From contig JAYSGB010000019.1 of NCBI GenBank assembly GCA_041913045.1, positions 1 to 64,000 on the forward strand: 64,000 bases of DNA, in the 5' to 3' direction. This stretch comes from CAMLOF01 sp041913045 (GTDB taxonomy: Bacteria > Pseudomonadota > Gammaproteobacteria > Burkholderiales > Burkholderiaceae_C). The translations under genes were made by a program, and so were the position numbers. The notes beneath the pieces were generated by a model. That model ran no database searches. It was given only the letters and a program-made list of their open reading frames with translations, and was not told the origin of the DNA. Below, in pieces: positions 7,370 through 15,993 of this stretch; position 1 is the stretch's first letter, and each line of letters begins with the position of its first letter.

Positions 7370-7878
7370 TGTCAACCCATACCCTTGGAAATGCGAAAAC
7401 CCCCGGCGTGCAGGCCGAGGGTTTTCAGGTCGAAGACCAAACGAATCACGCTGCGAATTGTAGGCCAGGACGCTTTCCCGCGCGGCGAAACACTGTCATC
7501 GCTGAGGCGCTGGCCCACCTGCTGGACGGCTTCCGCATCACCGGCATGGAAGTTGTTTTTTGCATGAGCTCCACACGTCTCGCGCACCACGTCCACGCTC
7601 TTGGAAAGAACCATGATTGGACGATCCGGCGGTGCGACAAAGTGGTGGGCTGTAACGATGGCCGTGTGCAGACGATTTCTGAATACTGGATCGAGCCTGA
7701 CGTGATCGAATCCGCCATGGCCTTGGGCGCACGGGAATGGATCACTTCTGTTCGCAAGGCTCGTGCGGCACTGAGGGCAAAAGCGGAAGAAGCACGCCGT
7801 CGCGCTGCTGCCGTTGAGGCAGCGCGCAAGCGCCAGCCCCTGCCGGGGCAGTTGGGGCTTTTCGGGGGTGCCGCATGA
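7369..7878 (+). CDS. Hypothetical winged-helix-like phage protein
   Basis: The 169-aa product starts with ATG overlapping the previous stop. Residues 40-115 alternate in a pattern compatible with a winged helix (VIAEALAHLLDGFRITGMEV, then the wing-like CDKVVGCNDGRVQTISEYWI). The C-terminus is an Ala/Arg-rich helix ending in LPGQLGLFGG. I cannot assign a function. It lies in a run of translationally coupled genes leading to the O/P-like replication pair, so an early-region role is likely. Confidence 0.55.
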   Translation: MSTHTLGNAKTPGVQAEGFQVEDQTNHAANCRPGRFPARRNTVIAEALAHLLDGFRITGMEVVFCMSSTRLAHHVHALGKNHDWTIRRCDKVVGCNDGRVQTISEYWIEPDVIESAMALGAREWITSVRKARAALRAKAEEARRRAAAVEAARKRQPLPGQLGLFGGAA

Positions 7879-8060
7879 AAGCCGCTGCCGATAAGGGCTT
7901 CGTCACTTTGCAAGCCCGGTTTGCCCTGCGCGGGTATGTGCTGAATCGAAGCATAGGCGCGGCAGATGGCTTTTACGTTGCCAAGCATGGCGTGGTCAAG
8001 TGGCTATCGAACTTGGACGATGCGCGGGCGTTCCTGTGGCAAATCGGGGGCGGTTCATGA
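7875..8060 (+). CDS. Small hypothetical phage protein
   Basis: The product is 61 aa, with its start in an ATGA overlap with the preceding gene and its stop in an ATGA overlap with the next. It is rich in aromatic and basic residues (GYVLNRSIGAADGFYVAKHG). No domain was recognised. The double translational coupling and consistent strand are the evidence that it is real. Confidence 0.55.
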   Translation: MKAAADKGFVTLQARFALRGYVLNRSIGAADGFYVAKHGVVKWLSNLDDARAFLWQIGGGS

Positions 8061-8878
8061 GCATTTTGGTTATGACTCGGGTTTGGGATGGGTTCCCGGC
8101 GGGAGGTCCCGAGCTGCTTGCGCTGCTGGCTCTCGCTGATTGGTGCGACGACGAGGGAAACTGTTGGCCGTCAGTTGCCAGGGTTTCAGAGCGATTGCGA
8201 GTATCCCGCTCCCAAGCTCAGCGCATTCTTCACAGCTTGGTAGACAAGGGATTTGTCGCCGTTACAGCCAATGCCAACGGAGGCGCTCCGGGCACGACTC
8301 GCCGTTATCGCATCGAGCTAGGCCGGATGACGGGTCGCATGGATGAGACCCCTAGGGGTCGCACTGGTGCGACGGGTAGCAAAAACGCGACGGGTCGCAT
8401 GGATGTTCGAAACGGGCCGCGTTTATGCACTGAGACGGGCCGCATGGATGCGACCCAAACCGTCATAGAACCGTCAATACCCGTCAATAAGAAGAGACGC
8501 ACGAGTGCCGATGCGCTTTCATGTCCTCCGGATGTTGACGGCCAAGTATGGATCGACTGGATTGCGTTGCGCGAGGCCAAGCGAGCACCGGTGACTCAGA
8601 CCGTGCTTGAGCAGGCCAGGCGCGAAGCTGAGAAAGCCAACATGTCGCTGGCTGACTTCCTGCGCATCTGGTGCGCCCGCGGCAGTCAGGGCCTTCAGGC
8701 CGACTGGATCAAACCCAACGAGCGGGGGCAAAACGTCGAATCATTCCGTGAGCGCGATGAACGATTGGCGAGAGAACGCGTGGCTGCCTTCGCTCCAGGG
8801 GTTGCAGCCAAGCCAAGGCATCAGAGCAATGCCACCGTGATCGAAGTCCAACAGGTTTTCAGGGGGATAGACGCATGA
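8057..8878 (+). CDS. Phage O-like replication initiation protein with internal iterons
   Basis: This 273-aa protein has an N-terminal winged helix (residues 20-95) of the phage replication O type: ELLALLALADWCDDEGNCWP, then VSERLRVSRSQAQRILHSLV. The middle (95-140) is low complexity and encodes TGRMD three times. At DNA level these are repeats that look like origin iterons, as in lambda O, where the origin sits inside the gene. The C-terminal half (KANMSLADFLRIWCARGS) probably contacts the helicase loader. It overlaps the P-like gene by ATGA. The start was chosen at the ATG coupled to the previous stop. The O-type assignment rests on fold, iterons and the adjacent P-like gene. Confidence 0.72.
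   Translation: MSILVMTRVWDGFPAGGPELLALLALADWCDDEGNCWPSVARVSERLRVSRSQAQRILHSLVDKGFVAVTANANGGAPGTTRRYRIELGRMTGRMDETPRGRTGATGSKNATGRMDVRNGPRLCTETGRMDATQTVIEPSIPVNKKRRTSADALSCPPDVDGQVWIDWIALREAKRAPVTQTVLEQARREAEKANMSLADFLRIWCARGSQGLQADWIKPNERGQNVESFRERDERLARERVAAFAPGVAAKPRHQSNATVIEVQQVFRGIDA
8329..8450 (+). repeat. Iteron-like repeats inside the O-like gene (candidate origin)
   Basis: GACGGGTCGCATGGATG occurs at 8329-8345 and 8389-8405, and with one change (GACGGGCCGCATGGATG) at 8434-8450. Half copies are at 8371-8380 and 8411-8420. Spacings of 60 and 45 keep all copies in one codon phase. A short tandem CCGTCAATA/CCCGTCAATA follows at about 8470-8488. Confidence 0.65.
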
Positions 8879-9339
8879 GACAACCGTTGCCAGAGAGCTG
8901 GGTGGACCAAATCTTTGCGCGCCTGTCGGTGCGATATGGCCGGGCGTTTATGGCCCGCTGGGACGGCGTTGATATTCAACTCGTGAAGGCCGACTGGGCG
9001 AAGGAGCTGGCCGGGTTTGCCAATTGGCCTGAAGCCATCAAGTGGGCGTTTGACCATTTGGACGCTGAGAAGCCGCCGACCGCAGCGATGTTTCGTGACT
9101 TGGCCTATCGGGCGCCCAAGCCAGACAGGAAGCAATTGCCGGAGCCTGTAGCCGACAAGGCACGTGTTACCGCGGAGATTGCCAAATTGAGTACGCCAAT
9201 CCCAAGAGTTGACCCCTATACGGACTGGATTTCCAGAGGATTGCAGCGTATCGCTTCAGGGGAGCAACTGAGTCGCGCGGTGAAGAAAGCCATCCTGGAT
9301 GCAGCGCGAGTCAAGGGCCTTGGTTCGGGGTGTTCATGA
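8875..9339 (+). CDS. Phage P-like replication protein (helicase loader type)
   Basis: This 154-aa protein resembles the lambda replication protein P family, which recruits DnaB helicase to the O-bound origin. The recognisable part is residues 8-85: WVDQIFARLSVRYGRAFMAR, then VKADWAKELAGFANWPEAIK and PPTAAMFRDLAYRAP. It is shorter than lambda P (233 aa). Its ATG is coupled to the stop of the O-like gene, and its own stop overlaps the next start, supporting one replication operon. Confidence 0.65.
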   Translation: MRQPLPESWVDQIFARLSVRYGRAFMARWDGVDIQLVKADWAKELAGFANWPEAIKWAFDHLDAEKPPTAAMFRDLAYRAPKPDRKQLPEPVADKARVTAEIAKLSTPIPRVDPYTDWISRGLQRIASGEQLSRAVKKAILDAARVKGLGSGCS

Positions 9340-9626
9340 CTGCGCCAGACGCCCTTTGCGCCATCTCCCGGGTGGCTGCTGGAAGCTGGCGCCAGGGCCC
9401 AGCCCCATTGCCGCAGAGCGCCGCAGTGCGCGTGATTCTTGAGGTCCTGCGGGTGGCAGTTGCCACCGGCTACAACCGGGCCGCATTGGCAGAAAGTGCG
9501 CTGCTTTCTGGTGGCGAGGATGCCGAGCGCAACCGAGTCTCCAGCGAACTGTGCGAAGCAATTGGCCCGGAGTGTGTGGCCAAACTGCTACGAGCTGCCG
9601 GAGCTGCTTTTGATATCAACCAATGA
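9336..9626 (+). CDS. Small hypothetical protein of the replication operon
   Basis: The product is 96 aa, starting with ATG that overlaps the stop of the P-like gene. It is mostly helical and Ala-rich (AVRVILEVLRVAVATGYNRA). No known family was recognised. Coupling to the replication genes suggests an accessory early function. Confidence 0.5.
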   Translation: MTAPDALCAISRVAAGSWRQGPAPLPQSAAVRVILEVLRVAVATGYNRAALAESALLSGGEDAERNRVSSELCEAIGPECVAKLLRAAGAAFDINQ

Positions 9627-9636
9627 GCAAAAAAAC

Positions 9637-10068
9637 ATGAAGCCCATGAGAGAGCGCCGCCACACTGGCCGCCGGGTTCGTCAAATCGTTCTGGATGCTG
9701 TGCTTGACCTGCACGCCGCGGGAACCGTGGTGACGCCGGAGACTCTGGCCGAATACTGCGGCCTGCCGCGCAGCGCGGTCAACGAGCACATCAAGCTCCT
9801 GCGCGAGGAAGAGCTGATCCACACGCCAGGCCGCGGTGTGTACGTGCCCGCCCAACTGGCGCCCCCGCCGCGCCCCATGAGCCTGACGGCCATGCCGGGT
9901 GGCGGCCAGGTCAAGCTGGAAATCGGTGATGTGGTGTTGGACCTGTGGCCACAAGAGTTTCAGGCCTTGAGGTTTCTGATGGCTGGCCCCGGTGCTCTGT
10001 TTCCCCAGGCGGCTTTTGGTTCCGACGTGCTTGTAGTTCGCAGGGAGCGCGTCGCTGGCGCCTTGTAA
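9637..10068 (+). CDS. Winged-helix DNA-binding protein
   Basis: The 143-aa product has a clear helix-turn-helix at residues 12-60 (RQIVLDAVLDLHAAGTVVTP, LPRSAVNEHIKLLREEELIH, then the wing GRGVYVP). The C-terminal half (KLEIGDVVLDLWPQEFQALR) may form a dimer or ligand domain. It is the last gene of the replication operon before a terminator, where phages often place a late-region regulator, but its targets are unknown. The start is uncertain between ATG 9637 and ATG 9646. Confidence 0.6.
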   Translation: MKPMRERRHTGRRVRQIVLDAVLDLHAAGTVVTPETLAEYCGLPRSAVNEHIKLLREEELIHTPGRGVYVPAQLAPPPRPMSLTAMPGGGQVKLEIGDVVLDLWPQEFQALRFLMAGPGALFPQAAFGSDVLVVRRERVAGAL

Positions 10069-10069
10069 A

Positions 10070-10090
10070 ACACCCCCTGTGGGGGTTTTT
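10070..10090 (+). terminator. Intrinsic terminator after the replication operon
   Basis: ACCCCC-TGT-GGGGGT hairpin (10072-10086) runs straight into five T residues, just after the winged-helix gene. It separates the early genes from the ejection-like genes. Confidence 0.7.
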
Positions 10091-10200
10091 CGTCAACGCG
10101 ATACGCCTTCAAGATGAGGGCTCATCCCGGACTTGAAGCGCATGCGCCGCCAGAGTTTGGACCTGAAAGACAGGTTGCCGCCCCAGGATAGGAGCCCCAC

Positions 10201-11700
10201 GTGTACACGCCCGAAGACCGTCAACGCGACGATGCACTGAAATCCCCCAGCCCCGCGGAACCATCCGCAGGTGGCTTTCAGTCCCGAGCCAGCCGAGCTG
10301 CTGCGCCATCCTCCTACACCTCATCGACCACTGCCGGACCGACACCATCGTCACCCGGCGACGCGCGCCGCCTGACCGGTGATTTCGATGCCACGCCTGT
10401 TTCGCGCCCAGCGGCGGTAGCCACGCCACCTAACGCGCCCAGCAACGCGGTGATGGTAAATCGCCAACCGAATGGCGTGCTGGAGTTCAGTGGTATGAGC
10501 GTGGGTGGAGCACCGGTGCAGTATGAGGGCTCAGCAGGATTTAAACCCAGGGGCGGCACGCTCAACACCATGAGCGCGGACCGCTTTGTCCAAGCTGCGC
10601 CGTCGCTACAGGCGAAGGCTGCCCCAGCGTCTGCGATGGTCCCAGGCGATGCCAGCTATTTCAGCGGTCCGCGCGGCGACTTGAGCCGGAACCAGAACGC
10701 CACCGTGATGAGTGGCGAGACCTACGGCGTGCTGGGCAAGCAGAGTCAAGCCGATAGCCTGCTGAGTGACGCCATGACCAAGCGACCGGGTGAGTCGCGC
10801 GCCGATTTCGCCACCCGATCCGGCGCCGCTCAGCGTGCACTTGGCTTCCAAGTGGACGAGCGCAACAACGTTCGGAGCAACAACACCCAGCAGCGCGGGC
10901 AAGACCTGAATTACGACGCCACCACCCAAGGCCAAGGGTTGGGCTTTACCAGCAACGCGTTGGACCGCGCCAGCCGTGAGAAAACTGAGGCGGCGCGCCT
11001 TGGCCTGGACGCAGGCCGCCTGCAACTTGAAACATTCAAAGCGCTCAACGAGAAGCGGGATGCCCCATCCGGGTTCCGCTGGACCGAGGGCGGCGACCTG
11101 CAGGCAATTCCAGGTGGCCCGGGGGATAAATCGCAAGCCTTGCGCCCGATGCCATCTAGTGCGGCAGGTGGCCTTTTGGAAAACCGCCGCAATGCCCGGC
11201 GCGCTGTTGATGCGCTGGCGCTGCTGAATGGTGAAACCCTGCCCGGCGGTACCCAGGGTGACCCGAACGCCACCGGCTGGAAAGGCTACTTGCCCAACCA
11301 ATTGCTGAACCGCCTGGACCCGGCCGGTGTGGACACCCGGGCCGCGATTGCCGACCTGGGCTCAATGGTCATCAACGACCGCTCCGGCGCTGCCGTGACG
11401 GCTGCCGAGTTCCCCCGCCTGGCCCCCTTCATCCCCTCCGAAAAAGACGACCCCGAGACGGCCCGCAAGAAGCTGCAGAACTTCGCCCGCAACTACGGCG
11501 CCATCGTGAACGACACCGAAGAGTTCTACCGCGCCAGCGGCTACAACGTGCCGGACGCAGAGGCCGCGCAGCAGCCCGCCCCCGTGCCAGCACGTCAGGC
11601 CGGGCCCGCCGCGGTGCCGCAGGCTGGCCAGGTGGTGCGCGGGTACCGCTTCCTGGGCGGCGACCCGGCCGACCGCAACAACTGGGAGGCCGGTCAATGA
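10201..11700 (+). CDS. Large phage protein, probable internal/ejection protein
   Basis: This 499-aa protein starts with GTG behind AGGATAGGAG. The first 100 residues are Pro/Ser/Ala-rich and probably disordered. The centre holds helices rich in Gln and Asn (residues 200-300). The end carries GYRFLGGDPADRNNWE, a closing motif I associate with podovirus internal virion or DNA-transfer proteins. It overlaps the next large gene by ATGA. Assignment rests on composition and the pairing with the 738-aa protein and is tentative; there is no signal peptide or catalytic motif. Confidence 0.55.
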   Translation: MYTPEDRQRDDALKSPSPAEPSAGGFQSRASRAAAPSSYTSSTTAGPTPSSPGDARRLTGDFDATPVSRPAAVATPPNAPSNAVMVNRQPNGVLEFSGMSVGGAPVQYEGSAGFKPRGGTLNTMSADRFVQAAPSLQAKAAPASAMVPGDASYFSGPRGDLSRNQNATVMSGETYGVLGKQSQADSLLSDAMTKRPGESRADFATRSGAAQRALGFQVDERNNVRSNNTQQRGQDLNYDATTQGQGLGFTSNALDRASREKTEAARLGLDAGRLQLETFKALNEKRDAPSGFRWTEGGDLQAIPGGPGDKSQALRPMPSSAAGGLLENRRNARRAVDALALLNGETLPGGTQGDPNATGWKGYLPNQLLNRLDPAGVDTRAAIADLGSMVINDRSGAAVTAAEFPRLAPFIPSEKDDPETARKKLQNFARNYGAIVNDTEEFYRASGYNVPDAEAAQQPAPVPARQAGPAAVPQAGQVVRGYRFLGGDPADRNNWEAGQ

Positions 11701-13913
11701 ACGCCGCACAGCACGATGACGGTCCCTGGTCCGACTACCAAGCGCCAGCACAGCCGCAACGCCCACCGCAGGCGGTACAGACGAGTGCAGCGCGCAACGA
11801 TGTAGGCCCATGGAGCGATTACCAGCGCCCCACCCAAGCGCCTGCCGCACCGGTTGCGCCGACTGCACCGAGCCCCGAGCGCAGCACTCTGCACGAGCTG
11901 GGCCGCCAGGTGGGACTGGCCGCACGCTACGGGCTGGAGGGTACCGCTCAGGCCGCGCAATTGGTGACTGAGCCCATCCGCCAGAACATCACAGACCCGG
12001 CCGCGAAGGCCCTGGGCTTCAAGCCCGGCCGCCCCTTGAGCGAGGCCGCGACCCAGTTGGCCAACGCAGTGGGTTTGCCGCAACCGGAAACCGCCCAGGA
12101 GCGAGTGGTTGGTGAGGCATCTCGCCTCGTGGCGGGGGCAGGTCTGACGATGGGTGCCGGTGGGGCTGCATCCGCTTTGCCAGGTATGACAGGCAAGGTT
12201 GGTACCGCATTGGCGGCCCAACCTGCGCAACAGGCCGTTTCTGCCGCTGGCGCTGGTCTGCTGGGAGGTGCAGCCAAGGAGAACGGCGCTGACCCTCTGA
12301 TGCAAGCCGGTGCAGCGCTGGTGGGCGGTGTGGGCGCCTCGATGGCCACCGACGCGGCGATGCGCCTGGGCCGGGGTGTGCTGCAGCCGCGCCTGGTCAG
12401 GCGCGCTGGCAAGCTGGACGAGCAACTGACCCGAGTGCTGGCCGATGTGGACGTGGACTGGTCCACCGTGCCAGAGCAGGTGCGCAACGGCATGCGCGTC
12501 GAGGTGGAGCGTGCTCTGAAAACCGGCGGCGACCTGGACGGCGAGGCCCTGCGCCGCTTGATCGATTTCAAGCGTGTTGGCGCCACCCCGACCCGTGGCA
12601 CCTTGACGCTGGACCCGGTGCGCGTCACCCGCGAACGCAACCTGGCCAAGATTGGCGCCAACGCCACCGACGAGGGTCTGCAGGGGCTGGCACGGGTGGA
12701 GCACGACAACAACCGCCGCCTGATTGACGCGATGAACGCGGCCGGGGCGAATGGTGCCGACGACGCGGTGGGCGTGGGACAACGCGCCATCCACTCGCTG
12801 CAGCGTGGCCTGGATGACGAGAAAACCCGTGTGGGCGAGTTGTACAACCTGGCGCGCGACAGCGCCGGGCGCAGCTTCCCGCTGGATGGGCACGCCTTCA
12901 CCACGGCAGCCAACAAGGCTTTGGACGATGCCTTGTTGGGGCATGCCCTGCCGCCGTCGGTGGCCACGCACATGAACCGGATTGCCCGGGGTGAAGTGCC
13001 GTTCACCGTCGATTACGCCGAACAGCTCAAAACTGCCATGGGCAACCTACGGCGAGCCACCACGGACGGCCAGACCCGGCTGGCGCTGGACAAGGTGCGA
13101 CAAGCTCTGGACGACACGCCGGTGTTGGGTCTGGGTCAGCAGACGTTCGCCCCAGGTGCCCGTGCAGTGAACCCCGGCAACCTGCCTGCGGTGCCGGGTG
13201 CGCCCGACTTGGGGGAAGAAGCCATTCAGGCCTTTAACCAGGCGCGCGCCGCCAACCGGGCCATGATGCAGCGCATCGAGCGCAACCCGGCACTGAAAGC
13301 CATCTATCACGGCGAGGCCACACCCGACGACTTTGTGCGCAAGTTCATCATTGGATCGAACGCCCCCACCGCTGACGTGGCCAGGCTCAGCCGCGAGTTG
13401 GCGCGCGACCCCGAAACGCAGCAGGCCGTGCGCGGGCACATCGTGGCCTGGCTCAAAGACCGGGCACTGGGCGGCGCGGCCGACGAAACCGCCAAGTTCA
13501 GTGCGACCCGCTACCGCACCGGCCTGGGCGGCATTGGCGACCGCAAGTTGCGCATGTTCTTCAGCCGCGAGGAAATCGACCAGCTCAAGGCCGTGGGCCG
13601 GGTGGCCAGCTACACCCAAGCGCAGCCGGTCGGCTCTGCAGTGAACAACTCTAACTCCGGCGCCTTGATGGTGGGCCGGGGCTTGGACGTGCTGGACGCC
13701 CTGGGCGCCAAGGTGCCCTTCCTGGGCATCGGCCCGCAGGTCACGGCCGTGACCCGTGGCCTGCAGCAGAAACAGGCGCTGGACACGGTGCCGGTGCTGG
13801 TCAAGCGCGCCCGCCTGGCCGAGAAGGTGCCACGCCTGGCGCCAGCCACGGCCTACGGTGGCTCAGTCGCCGCGCCAGGACTCGATGAGGGCCAGGACGA
13901 CCAACGCCCCTAA
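11697..13913 (+). CDS. Large phage ejection-like protein
   Basis: The 738-aa product begins with two copies of a GPWSDYQ motif (residues 9-15 and 37-43) in Pro/Gln-rich linkers. A glycine/alanine-rich stretch follows (LTMGAGGAASALPG, about 150-225) that could insert into membrane, then a long helical region (residues 230-700). This architecture, and its coupling to the upstream gene, resembles podovirus proteins injected with DNA, such as the P22 gp16/gp20 type. GPWSDYQ repeats also occur at the start of other phage proteins, where they may act as packaging signals; that is from memory. No lytic transglycosylase motif was seen. Confidence 0.55.
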   Translation: MNAAQHDDGPWSDYQAPAQPQRPPQAVQTSAARNDVGPWSDYQRPTQAPAAPVAPTAPSPERSTLHELGRQVGLAARYGLEGTAQAAQLVTEPIRQNITDPAAKALGFKPGRPLSEAATQLANAVGLPQPETAQERVVGEASRLVAGAGLTMGAGGAASALPGMTGKVGTALAAQPAQQAVSAAGAGLLGGAAKENGADPLMQAGAALVGGVGASMATDAAMRLGRGVLQPRLVRRAGKLDEQLTRVLADVDVDWSTVPEQVRNGMRVEVERALKTGGDLDGEALRRLIDFKRVGATPTRGTLTLDPVRVTRERNLAKIGANATDEGLQGLARVEHDNNRRLIDAMNAAGANGADDAVGVGQRAIHSLQRGLDDEKTRVGELYNLARDSAGRSFPLDGHAFTTAANKALDDALLGHALPPSVATHMNRIARGEVPFTVDYAEQLKTAMGNLRRATTDGQTRLALDKVRQALDDTPVLGLGQQTFAPGARAVNPGNLPAVPGAPDLGEEAIQAFNQARAANRAMMQRIERNPALKAIYHGEATPDDFVRKFIIGSNAPTADVARLSRELARDPETQQAVRGHIVAWLKDRALGGAADETAKFSATRYRTGLGGIGDRKLRMFFSREEIDQLKAVGRVASYTQAQPVGSAVNNSNSGALMVGRGLDVLDALGAKVPFLGIGPQVTAVTRGLQQKQALDTVPVLVKRARLAEKVPRLAPATAYGGSVAAPGLDEGQDDQRP

Positions 13914-13996
13914 CCACCCCAGAAAGATGGGGTTCATCCCCCACAGCGTTTCATTCATGACGGCCAGTGTGCCACCGAATCAAAAGCGAGAGCAAC

Positions 13997-14578
13997 ATGA
14001 ACTTCAACCCGCAAGCCACCATTCCCACCCAACCTGCGCGCCCCGTGCCAGACGCCAAGTTCTCTTTGGCGGGCATGGGGCACAAACGCACACCCGCCGA
14101 ACAGGCCGAACAGGACAGGCGCGCAGCCGCCCGAAAACTCCCCGACGAGCTGTTTGCCGACCACCCCGAGGTGGTGCTGGCCCGCGAGGTGGCGGAGCAT
14201 GCCCAGCGCCGCATGGAAGCAGCCCCCGTTCTGGCGGGCATGGTTGACCAGGTGGCCGACCACATCACCGCCGCAAACGAGGCGATTGCCCAACTCGAGC
14301 GGGCGCTGGATCACGCTGTCATCAATGATTTGCTGGCCGGAGACACCGACTTCGGAAAGGCCAGCGTGGTGCAAAACGCACTGCATGCGCAAGAGCACCG
14401 CCGGGTGCTGCTGGAGCGCGCCTACCACCTGGCACGCCACACCAGTTTCAGCGAGCAAATCAAGCTCAAGGAAGCGGCCAGGGAGGCCGAGTCGGCCCTG
14501 AGCAACTTGGTCTTCAAACTCAAGTGCCAGCACGTTGACCGGCACCCCCACCTGTTGACCGGTGGCCAGCCTGTTTGA
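13997..14578 (+). CDS. Hypothetical helical phage protein
   Basis: This 193-aa protein starts with ATG after a weak GAGAG. It is almost entirely helical and charged (LAREVAEHAQRRMEAAPVLA; SEQIKLKEAAREAESALSNL), with coiled-coil potential in residues 50-170. It lies before the DUF5681 protein, with a four-base overlap only if that gene uses an upstream start. Function unknown; a structural or packaging accessory is possible from position. Confidence 0.55.
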   Translation: MNFNPQATIPTQPARPVPDAKFSLAGMGHKRTPAEQAEQDRRAAARKLPDELFADHPEVVLAREVAEHAQRRMEAAPVLAGMVDQVADHITAANEAIAQLERALDHAVINDLLAGDTDFGKASVVQNALHAQEHRRVLLERAYHLARHTSFSEQIKLKEAAREAESALSNLVFKLKCQHVDRHPHLLTGGQPV

Positions 14579-14595
14579 GCAGGAGCACAGCAGGC

Positions 14596-15018
14596 ATGGC
14601 AACACGCAAACCGACTGCCACAACATGGAAGCCCGGTCAAAGCGGAAACCCTCGGGGACGCAAGCCCGGCACCGGGGAGGTGGCTCAGATTCGCGCCAGC
14701 ATCGCCCAACGCATGCCAGAGCTGCTGCAGACCCTGATGGGGCGCGCACTTGATGGGGATGTGGGCGCGGCCCGGTTGCTGCTGGAGCGAACGGTTGCCC
14801 CCTTGCGCGCTGTGGACCCAACCCAGGCGATTCACCTGCCTGGCGGCACCTTGACCGAGCGCGGCCAGGCCGTGCTGGGTGCCGTGTCGGCTGGAGAACT
14901 GTCGCCCGGCCAGGGTGCGGCACTGATTGGCGCCATCAGTTCGCTGGCGCGGGTGGTCGAGATTGACGAACTGGCGGCCCGAGTTGCCGCATTGGAGGGC
15001 AAGCATGGCAAGACTTGA
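14596..15018 (+). CDS. DUF5681 domain protein (phage packaging-associated family)
   Basis: This 140-aa protein has the DUF5681 signature near the N-terminus: TWKPGQSGNPRGRKPGTG at about residues 8-25. The rest is helical (IAQRMPELLQTLMGRALDGD, LLLERTVAPLRAV). Such proteins occur beside phage packaging genes and may act as terminase small-subunit-like DNA binders. No large terminase follows here, which is unusual. The ATG is preceded by AGGAG about ten bases upstream. The next gene begins inside its last codons. Confidence 0.65.
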   Translation: MATRKPTATTWKPGQSGNPRGRKPGTGEVAQIRASIAQRMPELLQTLMGRALDGDVGAARLLLERTVAPLRAVDPTQAIHLPGGTLTERGQAVLGAVSAGELSPGQGAALIGAISSLARVVEIDELAARVAALEGKHGKT

Positions 15019-15238
15019 AGGGCGCGTGCGCAAATTGGAGGCTGCCAAGGCCGAAGTCGATTTGAAAAGCATGTCCGACGAAGAGCTGGATGCATACGCC
15101 GAAGCGCACTGGAAAGAGCCTCCTTGGGGTTCTGATGAAACCGTGGCGGCCATCCTGACCAAGATAGGCCGCAAGCCCAGCGCCTGGCCGGTGGTGCCCG
15201 ACCACCTGTTGCCCCCTGACGATGAGGATTTGCTATGA
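15005..15238 (+). CDS. Small coiled-coil protein 1
   Basis: The 77-aa product starts within the end of the DUF5681 gene. It opens with a heptad-like helix (ARLEGRVRKLEAAKAEVD), then an acidic segment with SMSDEELDAYAEAHW, and closes with PDHLLPPDDEDL. It shares its opening pattern with the next gene. Possibly a small oligomeric phage protein; function unknown. Confidence 0.5.
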   Translation: MARLEGRVRKLEAAKAEVDLKSMSDEELDAYAEAHWKEPPWGSDETVAAILTKIGRKPSAWPVVPDHLLPPDDEDLL

Positions 15239-15459
15239 GCTACCTGAACCAACGCATCAAGAAGCTGGAAGAGGCTGCGCCCGTTGCCCGACCCGGCTAC
15301 GGCCTGGCCATCCCGCAGGACGGCGAAACCGAAGAGCAGGCCATTGCCCGGGTAAGGGCGTCCAAGCCATGCCGCAAGGTCTATCTGGTGCAGTTTGTGG
15401 ATGCGATGCCCCGGAATGAGGACGGAGCTGCGGGTACAGTCACGAGCATCAGCACCTGA
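15235..15459 (+). CDS. Small coiled-coil protein 2
   Basis: The 74-aa product is joined to the previous gene by an ATGA overlap. It begins SYLNQRIKKLEEAAPVAR, again an R-(I/V)-x-KLE helix, followed by PQDGETEEQAIARVRA. The resemblance to its neighbour suggests an old duplication. No function can be assigned. Confidence 0.5.
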   Translation: MSYLNQRIKKLEEAAPVARPGYGLAIPQDGETEEQAIARVRASKPCRKVYLVQFVDAMPRNEDGAAGTVTSIST

Positions 15460-15538
15460 TCAATTCGGCTTTGACTGCCTCTGAGTCACGAGCCATTTGG
15501 CGCTGTTTTTGTGTTCTGTTGCTTCGAGGATCAACACT

Positions 15539-15862
15539 ATGAACAAGTGGCCACCGCTGGAACAGGATGGGTGTTGCGCTCCAGTTCCATCGCATCCCAC
15601 GCATTGGTGTGTTTTGACAAACCGCGAAGAGCGCGCGGCCGCGATGCAAAGGCAGTACCTGGACTACGTTGTTCGCTTTGAACGCAGCGACCGGCGCAAG
15701 GGTTGGTTGCGCTTCCTGGTGCGAAAGCCCTTGGCGGCCTTCTGTACATTGTTCAAAGGCCAACCTCTTCCCTCGGAGTGGCGCCGCGACCCGCTGCGTG
15801 AGGACGACTTCTGGGCCGAGCGATATCTGAAATATCTGGGGCGCATGACCCCGAAAGATTGA
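15539..15862 (+). CDS. Hypothetical protein
   Basis: This 107-aa protein starts at an ATG with CGAGGA upstream. It is rich in Arg, Trp and aromatic residues (LDYVVRFERSDRRKGWLRFL; DDFWAERYLKYLGRM). It has no signal peptide and no recognised domain. The next 130 bases hold nothing recognisable. Confidence 0.45.
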   Translation: MNKWPPLEQDGCCAPVPSHPTHWCVLTNREERAAAMQRQYLDYVVRFERSDRRKGWLRFLVRKPLAAFCTLFKGQPLPSEWRRDPLREDDFWAERYLKYLGRMTPKD

Positions 15863-15993
15863 GCGCGCATCTCGCCCCAAGTGGTGTACTCAACCTTGGC
15901 CCAGTCGCACAAGATGGTGGCCATGGGCTTTTGGGCTGGCATTGACACGCCCCGGTTTGGCACAGAAGATGTCGCAAACAGGGGGAACATCAC

